Source: Rhodospirillales bacterium
GTDB lineage: Bacteria > Pseudomonadota > Alphaproteobacteria > Acetobacterales > Acetobacteraceae
DNA length: 42,486 bases
Direction: 5' to 3'
Assembly: GCA_028288785.1 (NCBI GenBank)
Contig: JAQGHV010000137.1
Coordinates: 1-42,486, forward strand
The notes under the pieces were generated by a model, which made no database searches, was not told the DNA's origin, and saw nothing but the letters and a program-made list of their open reading frames with translations. Both the position numbers and the translations under genes were made by a program. The stretch's first letter is position 1; every line of letters begins with the position of its first letter. This document shows positions 9,921 to 18,863 of this stretch, piece after piece.

Positions 9921-10679
9921 ATGGATTTCCTTTCCCTCGACAACATTCAGAAATCGTTCGGTGCCACGCCGGTCATGCGTGGCGCGACGCTCGGCGTTCG
10001 CGAGGGCGAGTTCATGGCCGTGCTCGGCCCCTCCGGCTGCGGCAAGTCCACCCTGTTGCAGATCGCGGCGGGGCTGATGGCGCCGAGCGGAGGCTCCGTG
10101 CGCATCGCGGGCCGCGCCATCACCGCGCCCCCCCCCGAGGCGGTCTACGTCTTTCAGCAATACACCCGCTCGCTCCTGCCCTGGCGCAACGTACGCGACA
10201 ACGTCGCCTTCGCGACCGAGCACCGCATCGGCAAGCGCAAAGCGCGCGCGACCGCGGAGGAGACCCTGGCCCAGGTCGGCCTGGCCGGGTTCGGCGACCA
10301 CTTTCCCTGGCAGCTATCGGGGGGCATGCAGCAGCGCGTCGCCATCGCGCGTGCCCTGGCCTCCGAGCCCGCCATGCTGCTGCTGGATGAGCCGTTCAGC
10401 GCCGTCGATGCGCTCACTCGGCTAGACCTGCACGCCCTTTTCCTCGACATTTGGACGCGGCGGAAGCTGACGGTGATGCTGGTGACGCATGATGTGGAGG
10501 AAGCGATCTACCTCGCCGACCGCATCGCACTGCTGACCCATCGGCCCTCCAGCATCTCCGATATCTTCGAGGTCGGCCTGCCGCGTCCGCGCGACCCGAT
10601 CACCACGCGCGCGCTGCCGCGTTTTCTGGAACTGCGCCAGACGCTGCTCCAGAAACTCCTGGCCCGGCCCGATGCGTAG
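9921..10679 (+). CDS. ABC transporter ATP-binding protein, NitT/TauT (SsuB/TauB-like)
   Basis: GPSGCGKSTLLQIAAGL, QLSGGMQQRVAIARAL, LLLDEPFSAVDALTR. Confidence 0.92.
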   Translation: MDFLSLDNIQKSFGATPVMRGATLGVREGEFMAVLGPSGCGKSTLLQIAAGLMAPSGGSVRIAGRAITAPPPEAVYVFQQYTRSLLPWRNVRDNVAFATEHRIGKRKARATAEETLAQVGLAGFGDHFPWQLSGGMQQRVAIARALASEPAMLLLDEPFSAVDALTRLDLHALFLDIWTRRKLTVMLVTHDVEEAIYLADRIALLTHRPSSISDIFEVGLPRPRDPITTRALPRFLELRQTLLQKLLARPDA

Positions 10680-11436
10680 CGCGCTGCGCTGGCTGCCGGG
10701 CATTGCGCTGCTCGCGGCGCTCATCGCCGGCCTTGAATGGGCTGTCGATGCCGGGCTGATCCGCCGCGCCCTGATGCCGCCTCCGAGTGCCATCGGCGCC
10801 GCGCTGTGGGACCTGCTGGCGAGCGGTGAGTTCGCGGAGCCCTTGTTCGCGACGCTGCGCCTGGTCTTCGCGGGCTTCGCCATCGGCAGCGCGCTCGGCA
10901 TTGCGGCCGGCGTCGCCATGGGTTGGTGGCCGGCGATGTATCGCCTGCTCGAACCGCTGGTGGAGTTGCTGCGCCCGATCCCCAAGGCGGCGCTGGTGCC
11001 GGCGCTGATGCTGTTCCTCGGCATCGGGGAGGCGATGAAGATTACCTCCGTGGCGCTGGCCGTGTTCTTCCCCGTGCTGGTCAATACCCTGCAAGGCGTG
11101 CGCGGGGTGGATAGCGTGATGCTCGATGCCGGGCGCACGCATGGCTGGGGCACCACGCATGTGCTGCGGCACTTGGTGTTGCCGGCTTCCCTGCCCTTCA
11201 TCCTCGCGGGCATGCGCGTGGCGCTGGGCCTGGCGCTGGTGCTCGCCGTGCTGGCGGAGATGCTGTCCGGCCAGGGCGGGCTCGGCTTCCTCATCCTGGA
11301 CATGCAGCGCAGCTTCCAGGTGCGTTTGATGTATGCGTGGCTGGTCATCCTGGCGGTGGTCGGACTGGCGCTGAACACGCTATTCCTGCTCGCCGAACGC
11401 CGCGCGCTGCACTGGCAGCCGGCCAACCGCCCGTAA
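10672..11436 (+). CDS. ABC transporter permease, NitT/TauT type
   Basis: LLRPIPKAALVPALMLFLGIGEAMKITSVALAVFFPVLVNTLQGVRGV; overlaps upstream ATPase gene by 8 nt. Confidence 0.9.
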   Translation: MRSALRWLPGIALLAALIAGLEWAVDAGLIRRALMPPPSAIGAALWDLLASGEFAEPLFATLRLVFAGFAIGSALGIAAGVAMGWWPAMYRLLEPLVELLRPIPKAALVPALMLFLGIGEAMKITSVALAVFFPVLVNTLQGVRGVDSVMLDAGRTHGWGTTHVLRHLVLPASLPFILAGMRVALGLALVLAVLAEMLSGQGGLGFLILDMQRSFQVRLMYAWLVILAVVGLALNTLFLLAERRALHWQPANRP

Positions 11437-11449
11437 GAGGAGGCCCGTC

Positions 11450-12409
11450 ATGAGCATCACCCGCCGCATCGCCCTAGGGACGACTGTCGGACTTGCCGCC
11501 CCCGCCGTGCTTGCGCAGGCACCGACCCGGCTGCGCGTCAGCGTCATCCCGGTGCTCGACGTCGCGCCGCTACACGCGGCGATCCGCGAGGGGTATTTCA
11601 CTGCGGAGAACATCGAGATCGACACCTCCACCACGGCCGGCGGCGCCACCGGGCTGCCGGGGCTGGTGGCCGGGCAGTTCCGCGTGGTGTTCTCCAACTG
11701 CGTCTCGATCATGCTCGGCATCCGCGAGGGCCTGGATTTCCGCTTCATCAGCGGCGCCGCCGGATCCGGCCCGCAACCGCCGGATTCCATGGCGGTGCTG
11801 GCGCGCAAGGGCTCAGGCATCACCTCGGGGCGCGACCTCGAGGGCAAGCGGATGGCCTCGAACACGCGCAACAACATCGTCTGGCTGCGCGGCATGGCCT
11901 GGGTGGACAAGACCGGCGGCGACTGGCGCCGCGTGACGACGGTCGAGGTCCCCTTCCCCCAGATGGCAGATGCGCTGGCCGGCGGCCAGATCGATGCCGC
12001 GGTGTTCTCGGAACCCTTCGTGGCGGCCGCACTGCAGACCCATGGCGACCGTCTCGAGCGCATTGCCTGGCCGATCAACGAGACGGCGCCGGGCTCCACC
12101 ATCGCGCAATACGTCGCGATGGCCGACGATCTCGCCCGCAATCCCGAGGTGTTCGACCGCTTTGCGCGCGCGCTGCATCGCGGTGCCGATTGGGCGAATG
12201 CGCGGCGCGGCGACAATGCGCTGCTGGAACTCGTCGCCGGCTTTTCCCGCGTGCCGATCGAGCGGCTGCGCCTGGCCGCATTCACTACCTACCCGAAGGG
12301 CGTCAGCGTCGGGGAGCTCACGGAAGTCATCGCGACGATGACGCGCTTCGGCCTCGGCGGCCGCTACCCGGCGCCGGCGACGCTCATCCATCGGACGGCG
12401 GCGGTGTGA
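11450..12409 (+). CDS. ABC transporter substrate-binding protein, NitT/TauT/NMT1-like
   Basis: Signal-like N-terminus; LRVSVIPVLDVAPLHAAIREGYFTAENIEIDTSTTAGGATGLPGLVAGQFRVVFSN. Confidence 0.88.
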   Translation: MSITRRIALGTTVGLAAPAVLAQAPTRLRVSVIPVLDVAPLHAAIREGYFTAENIEIDTSTTAGGATGLPGLVAGQFRVVFSNCVSIMLGIREGLDFRFISGAAGSGPQPPDSMAVLARKGSGITSGRDLEGKRMASNTRNNIVWLRGMAWVDKTGGDWRRVTTVEVPFPQMADALAGGQIDAAVFSEPFVAAALQTHGDRLERIAWPINETAPGSTIAQYVAMADDLARNPEVFDRFARALHRGADWANARRGDNALLELVAGFSRVPIERLRLAAFTTYPKGVSVGELTEVIATMTRFGLGGRYPAPATLIHRTAAV

Positions 12410-13182
12410 TTGGGCAACTGCGCAACGCCAGCGGCATCGGGCTCGTCCTCGGGCTGCTGTTGCTGTGGGAGGCCTCGGCACGGCTCGGCTGGGTCGCAAG
12501 CCCGAACTGGCCGCCGGTCAGCGCGGTGCTCGCCGCACTGCTGCGCGATGTGATGACCGGCGAGATCCCGACCCTCGTTGGCGGCACGCTCTGGCGCATG
12601 GCGGCGGGGCTTTTCGCGGGCGGGCTGGCGGGCGTGGTCGTGGGTCTCGGCTTTGCGCTGCTGCCGTTCGTAGCGCGGTTGTTCGCACCAGTTGTGGAAC
12701 TGCTCCGCCCGATCCCGGTGCCGGCGGTGATCCCGCCGCTGGTGCTGTTCCTGGGCCTCGACAACACGATGAAGGTCACGGTGGTGGCGCTGACCGTGTT
12801 CTTCCCTGTCCTCACCAACACGGTGCAGGGGGTGCGCGCGGTGGAGGCGGATGCGCTGGCCATGGGCCGCACCTTCGGCATCGGGGCGCTGCGCCGCGTA
12901 GTGTTCATCGTGCTGCCGGCAAGCCTGCCCTATATCCTCGCCGGGTTCCGCGTGGCGCTGGCGCTTGCACTCGTGGTCACCGTGGTCGCTGAGATGATCG
13001 CCGGCGAACAGGGCGTCGGGCACTACCTGGTCATGATGCAGTTCGCCGGGCGGGCGGAGGAGATCTACGCGACGGTGCTGCTGCTCGGCGTGCTGGGCTA
13101 CGCGCTGAACCGGGCGTTCCTGTTGGTGGAGCGCCGGATGATTCACTGGTGGTTTGCGTTGGGGCGGCAGAGCGCGGCGTAG
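12406..13182 (+). CDS. ABC transporter permease, NitT/TauT type (second permease)
   Basis: LLRPIPVPAVIPPLVLFLGLDNTMKVTVVALTVFFPVLTNTVQGVRAV; GTG start overlaps the upstream stop (GTGTGA). Confidence 0.88.
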   Translation: MIGQLRNASGIGLVLGLLLLWEASARLGWVASPNWPPVSAVLAALLRDVMTGEIPTLVGGTLWRMAAGLFAGGLAGVVVGLGFALLPFVARLFAPVVELLRPIPVPAVIPPLVLFLGLDNTMKVTVVALTVFFPVLTNTVQGVRAVEADALAMGRTFGIGALRRVVFIVLPASLPYILAGFRVALALALVVTVVAEMIAGEQGVGHYLVMMQFAGRAEEIYATVLLLGVLGYALNRAFLLVERRMIHWWFALGRQSAA

Positions 13183-13232
13183 TTCTCCGCCCATTCTTTG
13201 CGGAAGCGTTGCGTTCTGGCAGGGTCGCCGGC

Positions 13233-15038
13233 ATGCCACGACGTATCGATTCGACCGACGGCCCTTCGCCGCTCCTGCCGCTCATGCTGGTCCTGGTGGC
13301 GGGGTTGCTGCACTGGCGCGTGGCGCACATGACCGGCGGGTTCCTCGCCGACGGGTCGCTCGGGGACCCGGATTCCTGGACCCGGACGCTGCGTGTCCTG
13401 GCGCTGCACGAAGGCGCCGGCTGGCGCGACACCATGCTCGGCACGCTCTCCGCTCCGGAAGGACTGTCGCTGCATTGGACGCGGCCGCTCGACCTCATGA
13501 TCCTGGTGCCGGCTCAGATCGCCATGCTGTTCGGGGTGGAGGCGCGCCAGGCCATCCTGTGGTCCGCCGCCTGGATCTGTCCGGCGCAACACCTGCCGGC
13601 GCTGGTGGCGGGGGTCTGGGCCGCGAAGGCGATCTGGCCAGGCATGCCTGCCTGGTTCGCGGCGGTGCTGCTGCTCGGCAATGGCGCCGCGCTCGCCTAC
13701 TCGATTCCGGGGCGCGCGGACCACCACACGCTGATTTTGCTGGCGACACTGCTCACGCTTGGCGCCGGCATGCGCGCGGCGGCCAACCCGGACCGCGCCG
13801 CGCAGGCCTGGCTGGCCGGGCTCGCCGGCGGTCTTGGGATCTGGATCAGCCCGGAGGCGCTGCTCGTCGTGGCGCCGCTGCTGGCCGGGCTCGGGCTCGC
13901 CTGGCTGATCGCCTGGGATGGCAGCCGCCACGCGTTGCAGGGTGCGCGCGCCGGTGCGGGGCTAGCGCTGATGGTGGCCGTCGCGATCGTGACGGAGCGC
14001 CCCGTTTCGGACTGGCTCCTGGATGAGCAGGATCGCGTCTCCGTCCAGCACCTGGCGATCGCCGGGGCTGCCATGGTCACGTTCCTGCTCGCGGCGCCGC
14101 TCGGGCGGTTTCCGGTCTGGGTACGTCTCCCGGCGGGCGCGCTGCTCGCGGCTGCGGCAGGGGCGGCGTTATTCTGGCAGTGGCCCGACATGCTGCGCGC
14201 GTCTCTGAGCGCCGCCGACGCCGGGGCTGCCGCGCTGCTGCTGCCGACCGTCAATGAGATGCAGCCGCTGCGCTTCGGCACATTGGCGGGGCTGTCGGAC
14301 AGTGTGGTCTGGGTCGGTACCGCCCCGCTGGCGCTGCTCGCGTTGTTGATCGGGCTCGAATTCGAAGGGTGGCGTCGGAACGGCCGCTGGGCGGCCGCGT
14401 TGCTGCTGCTGCTCTCCCTGATCGCGGCGCTGGTCGCCACCCTGCTTGCGCGGCGCTTCGCGCTGGACCTCGCAGCCGCGGCTTCCATCGCCGCGGCCGG
14501 GCTGCTGCCCTTGCTGGGACGCCTGCTGATGGGGGCCTCCCGCGTGGTGGCGCTCGGTGTGTTCGCGGCGCTGCTGCTCGGCCTTCCCGTCCTCGCCAGC
14601 CTCGCCACCGCTCCGACCGAGGCCGAGACCGTGGTGGAGCGAGCATGCCCGGTGGCTCCGCTTGCGGCATTCCTCACCGCCAACCCGCCCGCCCAGAGCG
14701 GCTCGGTGATGCTGGCGGACAACATCAATCTCGGGCCGGAGCTCGCCTGGCGAACGCCGTACCGGCAAACCGGCGCGCCCTATCATCGTGGTGGGGCCGC
14801 GCTGCTGGACACCCGCGCCGTGCTGGCGGCGACCGAGGATTCTGAAGCCCTCGCGGTCCTGGCCCGGCGCTCTGTGCGCCTGCTATTGCTGTGCCCTGGA
14901 TCGCCGCAGCTCGGTGGCGCGCTGCCCGGCGAATCCTTCCGGGAGCGTCTTCTTGCTGGGGAGCGGCCTGATGGCTGGTCGGAGGTTCCGATCCCATCCG
15001 AGGTAAGAGGTGATTTCCTGTTGCTATCACTTGATTAG
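13233..15038 (+). CDS. Large polytopic membrane protein, GT-C glycosyltransferase-like
   Basis: MPRRIDSTDGPSPLLPLMLVLVAGLLHW...GDPDSWTRTLRVLALHEGAGWRDTMLGTLSAPEGLSLHWTRPLDLM...IPGRADHHTLILLATLL; many hydrophobic segments. Confidence 0.6.
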   Translation: MPRRIDSTDGPSPLLPLMLVLVAGLLHWRVAHMTGGFLADGSLGDPDSWTRTLRVLALHEGAGWRDTMLGTLSAPEGLSLHWTRPLDLMILVPAQIAMLFGVEARQAILWSAAWICPAQHLPALVAGVWAAKAIWPGMPAWFAAVLLLGNGAALAYSIPGRADHHTLILLATLLTLGAGMRAAANPDRAAQAWLAGLAGGLGIWISPEALLVVAPLLAGLGLAWLIAWDGSRHALQGARAGAGLALMVAVAIVTERPVSDWLLDEQDRVSVQHLAIAGAAMVTFLLAAPLGRFPVWVRLPAGALLAAAAGAALFWQWPDMLRASLSAADAGAAALLLPTVNEMQPLRFGTLAGLSDSVVWVGTAPLALLALLIGLEFEGWRRNGRWAAALLLLLSLIAALVATLLARRFALDLAAAASIAAAGLLPLLGRLLMGASRVVALGVFAALLLGLPVLASLATAPTEAETVVERACPVAPLAAFLTANPPAQSGSVMLADNINLGPELAWRTPYRQTGAPYHRGGAALLDTRAVLAATEDSEALAVLARRSVRLLLLCPGSPQLGGALPGESFRERLLAGERPDGWSEVPIPSEVRGDFLLLSLD

Positions 15039-15157
15039 TGCAATGCAGCATGGACAAGTATTCATGTGATGCCCGTTTCACGTGCAAGGCGTTTCGGGCA
15101 ATATGCATTCCACGGTCGAACGGTTTTCGTATCACCGTCTCAGGGGGATTTTCCAGC

Positions 15158-15391
15158 ATGCGTATGCTTCTTTCCGCGACGGTGGGGCTGCTCAGCCTCG
15201 TCGCCGTTTCCGCCGCCACGCCCGCTTCCGCCGCCTCGCTCGACCAGCAGACCGTTCTCGCCGGCTTCGCCGTGCCGAGCCCGGCCGTGCAGTTCGGCGC
15301 CGTCGCGACCGAGCAGCTGACGGTCGCCAACGACGAGTCGGATGCGCGCCGTCGTCGCCGCCACCGTCATTACCGCAGCAGCCGCCGTTGA
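15158..15391 (+). CDS. Small secreted/periplasmic protein with Arg/His-rich C-terminus
   Basis: MRMLLSATVGLLSLVAVSAATPASAASLDQQ... signal peptide; ends ESDARRRRRHRHYRSSRR; in-frame ATG preceded by AGGGGGA. Confidence 0.55.
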   Translation: MRMLLSATVGLLSLVAVSAATPASAASLDQQTVLAGFAVPSPAVQFGAVATEQLTVANDESDARRRRRHRHYRSSRR

Positions 15392-15480
15392 TCCGCGTTT
15401 CGGGGGCCTAAGCAAGATCGCCTCCGACTGAATCGCGCAGCGATTCGCAAGGTGCTGAGATTGCGTGCTGAAGACTAAGA

Positions 15481-15513
15481 CTGGAGCGTCACCGCAAGGC
15501 GAAGACGCTCTAG
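15481..15513. terminator. Candidate hairpin between convergent genes
   Basis: CTGGAGCGTC - 13 nt loop - GACGCTCTAG, 10-bp stem with one G.U pair; no clear U-tract. Confidence 0.35.
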
Positions 15514-16769
15514 CTCCCCCGGACAAACCGGACGGCGAAAAATCCGTCCATGCCACCGAACCCGGCCAGCATATCCGGCCGGGTCCGGAGCATCCCAGCC
15601 GGCGTAATCGCGCCCATCTCCCACACCGCGCCCTGCCGATCGAACGGCGCATGCGTCAGGCCCTTGATCTTGGCGGCCTGGGCTTCCCCTTCCTCCACCT
15701 GCAGCGAACACGTCGCGAAGATCAGCCGCCCACCCGGCCGCAGCAGCGCCGTGGCCGCGACGATCAGCTTCGCCTGCAGCTCCGCGGCGCTCGCCACATC
15801 CTTCGGCCGCTTGAGATGCGCGACATCGGGGTGGCGGCGGATGGTGCCGGTCGCCGAGCATGGCGCGTCCAGCAGCACCGCATCGAACTGGCCATCGGGG
15901 CGCCAGGTGGTGGCATCGGCCTCCACGATCGTCGCGGCGAGCTTGAGCCGAACCAAATTCTCCCGCAGCCGCAGCGCACGGCGGGAGTCGCGCTCCACCG
16001 CCACGACTTCGGCGCCGGACGCGGCGAGCTGCGCGGTCTTGCCGCCAGGTGCCGCGCAGAGATCGGCAATCCGCTCGCCCGGCTTGGGATCGAGCAGCAG
16101 GGCCGGCAGCGCGGCGGCGGCGTCCTGCGCCCAGAGCAAGCCTTCCTCAAAGCCTGGCAGCTCCGTGATGCGGGTGCCGGCCGGCATGCGCCAGGTGCCC
16201 GTCGGCAGCACCACGGCACCTTCAGGCGGCGTGGCACCCTCGCGATGCGATAAATCGAGCGGTGCCGGGTCCTCATGCGCCTCCGCGATCGCGCGAGCGC
16301 CATCCGCGCCGTAGGCGGCGTGCCAAGCGCTCCAGAGCCAAGGGGGCGTGTCGAGCCGGGCGCCGTCGAGAAGTTCGAGGGCGGCAGGGCCCTCGGCGGC
16401 GACCTTGCGCAGCACCGCGTTCACCAGGCCGGCGAAGGGACGCGGCACCAAGCCCACCGTGCTCGCGACGGCGGCGTGCGGCGGGGTTCCCAGCAGGAGA
16501 AGCTCCGCCGCACCCATGCGCAGCGCGGCGCGCACGACACCCGGCGGGTTGCGGCTGAGGAAGGGCTCCAAAACCGCATCGAGCGAACCAGTCCGGCGCA
16601 GGACGGCGGCGGCGATGCGGTGGGCGGCGGCGCGGTCGCGCACCTCCAGCGCCGGGGGAAGGCTCTCGAGCGCTTCCTCCAGCGGGCGATGACGCTCGAG
16701 CACGCTTTCGAGGAGGGCGAGGGCGGCGCGGCGGGTCGGGAGACCGGAGGCGTTGGGGGGGCGGGGCAT
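15510..16769 (-). CDS. rsmB: 16S rRNA m5C methyltransferase, RsmB/Sun family
   Basis: NusB-like N-terminal region plus LCAAPGGKTAQLAASGAEVVAVERDSRRALRLRENL...VLLDAPCSATGTIRRHPDV. Confidence 0.85.
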   Translation of the reverse strand: MPRPPNASGLPTRRAALALLESVLERHRPLEEALESLPPALEVRDRAAAHRIAAAVLRRTGSLDAVLEPFLSRNPPGVVRAALRMGAAELLLLGTPPHAAVASTVGLVPRPFAGLVNAVLRKVAAEGPAALELLDGARLDTPPWLWSAWHAAYGADGARAIAEAHEDPAPLDLSHREGATPPEGAVVLPTGTWRMPAGTRITELPGFEEGLLWAQDAAAALPALLLDPKPGERIADLCAAPGGKTAQLAASGAEVVAVERDSRRALRLRENLVRLKLAATIVEADATTWRPDGQFDAVLLDAPCSATGTIRRHPDVAHLKRPKDVASAAELQAKLIVAATALLRPGGRLIFATCSLQVEEGEAQAAKIKGLTHAPFDRQGAVWEMGAITPAGMLRTRPDMLAGFGGMDGFFAVRFVRGS

Positions 16770-16791
16770 GGATGGGTTGTAGGCGAAGGTT

Positions 16792-16830
16792 GGGGGAAAG
16801 AATTCCCCCAAACCCCTTTCTTTTATTTTT
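16792..16830. repeat. Dispersed 39-nt hairpin element, copy A
   Basis: GGGGGAAAGAATTCCCCCAAACCCCTTTCTTTTATTTTT; aligns without gaps to 27628-27666 at 31/39 positions; contains TTGGGGGAA-AGAA-TTCCCCCAA hairpin (16790-16811). Confidence 0.6.
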
Positions 16831-16835
16831 ATCTA

Positions 16836-17354
16836 CTAAGGGAGTTTGCGGGTGCCGGCGGCGCGGATGACGCCGCCAGGGCGGGCGGCCTTTTCGGCAA
16901 GGCCGCTGACGTCCTGGCGGCGCACCAACTCCGACCAGACTTCCTCCGGGCGGATGCCGGCGTCCACCCAGACGACGAGCAGGTGGTAGAGGAGGTCGGC
17001 GGATTCGAGCACCGTCGCGTCGCGATTGCCCAATGCGGCCTCGATCACGCACTCGACCGCTTCCTCACCCAGCTTCTGCGCCACCTTGGCGGTGCCGCGC
17101 GCCATCAGGCGCGCCGAATGCGAGCGGTCCGCGTCACCCGCGGCGCGGCGCTGCTCCACAACCTGCCACAGCCGGTCCATGATGAGCGCATCCGCACCGG
17201 TGCCCTTTTCCGTCAGCGGCGTGAGCACCCGCGCATCGCCGGCGCGTACCGGCTTGGGCAGCTTGCGCTTCTTCGCGTCGGCGACGACGGCCGGCAGCGG
17301 CAGGCGCACCTTGGACGCCTTCGGAAGCGTCTTGCTCTTGGTCGGTTTCGCCAT
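16836..17354 (-). CDS. hisE: Phosphoribosyl-ATP pyrophosphatase
   Basis: [62 protein letters not shown]-terminal basic extension. Confidence 0.9.
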   Translation of the reverse strand: MAKPTKSKTLPKASKVRLPLPAVVADAKKRKLPKPVRAGDARVLTPLTEKGTGADALIMDRLWQVVEQRRAAGDADRSHSARLMARGTAKVAQKLGEEAVECVIEAALGNRDATVLESADLLYHLLVVWVDAGIRPEEVWSELVRRQDVSGLAEKAARPGGVIRAAGTRKLP

Positions 17355-18133
17355 CAGGCACTCCTCGCGCGAAGGGGTATCGGACGCACCGGCAGGCCCG
17401 CGGCCGCGAGGGCCACCTTGGCGTCGGCAATCCGGAACTGGCCGAAATGGAAGACACTGGCGGCGAGCAGGCCGGTCGCGCCGGCCGCCGCACCGGCCAC
17501 GAAATGCCCGACCTCGCCGACGCCGCCCGATGCCACGATCGGCAGGCGCACCGCGGCGCGGATCGCCTCCAGCAGCGCGGTATCGAAACCCTGCCGGGTG
17601 CCGTCCCGGTCCATGCTGGTCACCAGCAATTCGCCGGCGCCAAGGGCTGCCATGCGGGTCGCCCAGGCGACGGCGTCGATCCCCGTCTCGCGCCGGCCGC
17701 CATGGGTGAAGATCGCCCACTGTCCCGGCGCGACCTGCTTCGCGTCGATCGCGACGACGATCGCCTGCGATCCAAAGGCTTCGGCCGCGCGCCGCACCAG
17801 CTCGGGCTCAGCGATGGCGGCGGAATTGATGCTCACCTTGTCCGCACCGGCGAGCAGCAGGCGGCGCACGTCCTCCACGCTGCGGACGCCGCCACCGACC
17901 GTCAGCGGGATGAAGACCTGCCGCGCGGTGCGCGAGACGACTTCGAGAATGGTGTCGCGATTCTCGGCGGTCGCGGCGATGTCGAGGAAGGTGATCTCGT
18001 CGGCACCCTCGCGATCGTAGAGCCGCGCCTGTTCCACCGGGTCCCCGGCATCGCGCAGCGCCAGGAAGTTCACGCCCTTGACGACGCGGCCTTCCTTCAC
18101 ATCCAGACAGGGAATGACGCGCAACGCGAGCAT
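17354..18133 (-). CDS. hisF: Imidazole glycerol phosphate synthase subunit HisF
   Basis: [52 protein letters not shown]. Confidence 0.96.
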   Translation of the reverse strand: MLALRVIPCLDVKEGRVVKGVNFLALRDAGDPVEQARLYDREGADEITFLDIAATAENRDTILEVVSRTARQVFIPLTVGGGVRSVEDVRRLLLAGADKVSINSAAIAEPELVRRAAEAFGSQAIVVAIDAKQVAPGQWAIFTHGGRRETGIDAVAWATRMAALGAGELLVTSMDRDGTRQGFDTALLEAIRAAVRLPIVASGGVGEVGHFVAGAAAGATGLLAASVFHFGQFRIADAKVALAAAGLPVRPIPLRARSA

Positions 18134-18863
18134 TGCAGACAACTTTCAATAGGCTGACGAGCGCGGATCCCGCAGCTTCGCCATTGGCGATGCGGCGGAT
18201 GTGGCCGGCGGTCAAGTGAATATACCGGCGGTCGCGAAGATTAACCGATGAAATTCGCCTTCGCAGGCCCTTGGGCGCGGCGCGCGCGTTCGAAGCGCTC
18301 GGCGCACCGGAATACCAACGGTGCCCGACGGGGGCACCGGCGCGTGCGTAGAGGGGACTTGCCTTTGCTCGAAGCAGGCAGCCGCGTCTACGTTGGTGCG
18401 AGGATGCCGCTCGCGACCTGCCTCGCCGCCTGCGTGCGCGACATTTTGGCCGACGCACCCGCTTGGGATCTCTGCCGCAATCGGTACGCGATTGGCTGCG
18501 CCTGCAACAACTGCGTAGCGCCCTGCCCCAGCGGGACGGGCTGCTGGTCGAGATGTTCCCGCCCGGCAGCGTACGGCGCGTTCTCGATCGAAGGGAATAT
18601 CGGCCGTTTCGCGCGCTTGGCGGCGTTACGGAACCCGTGCGCCTGATCGTCCTTTTGCAGGCGCTTGGATGCGGCGCCCGGTTGGGCGGCAGACTACCGG
18701 CGGCGCCAATTTGGGCGTTCGGAGCGAGTCACAGTCTTGTCCTGCTGGAACTCACCTGTGCGGAACACAAGCCATTCTCACGCGCAACTGGGCGCGCGCG
18801 GGCCTAATACACTGGGGGAAAAACAGCGTGCGGCACCCTGCCGGCGACCCGTAACACGAGCCC

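Noticed and set aside
12364-14786. Several minus-strand ORFs (12364-13239, 13143-13931, 13697-14728)
   Set aside because: Antisense shadows of permease and membrane-protein genes, low-complexity R/P/A/S-rich.
17808-18458. 216-aa minus-strand ORF over the hisF promoter
   Set aside because: Second half is an out-of-frame read of hisF; no supported start or domain.
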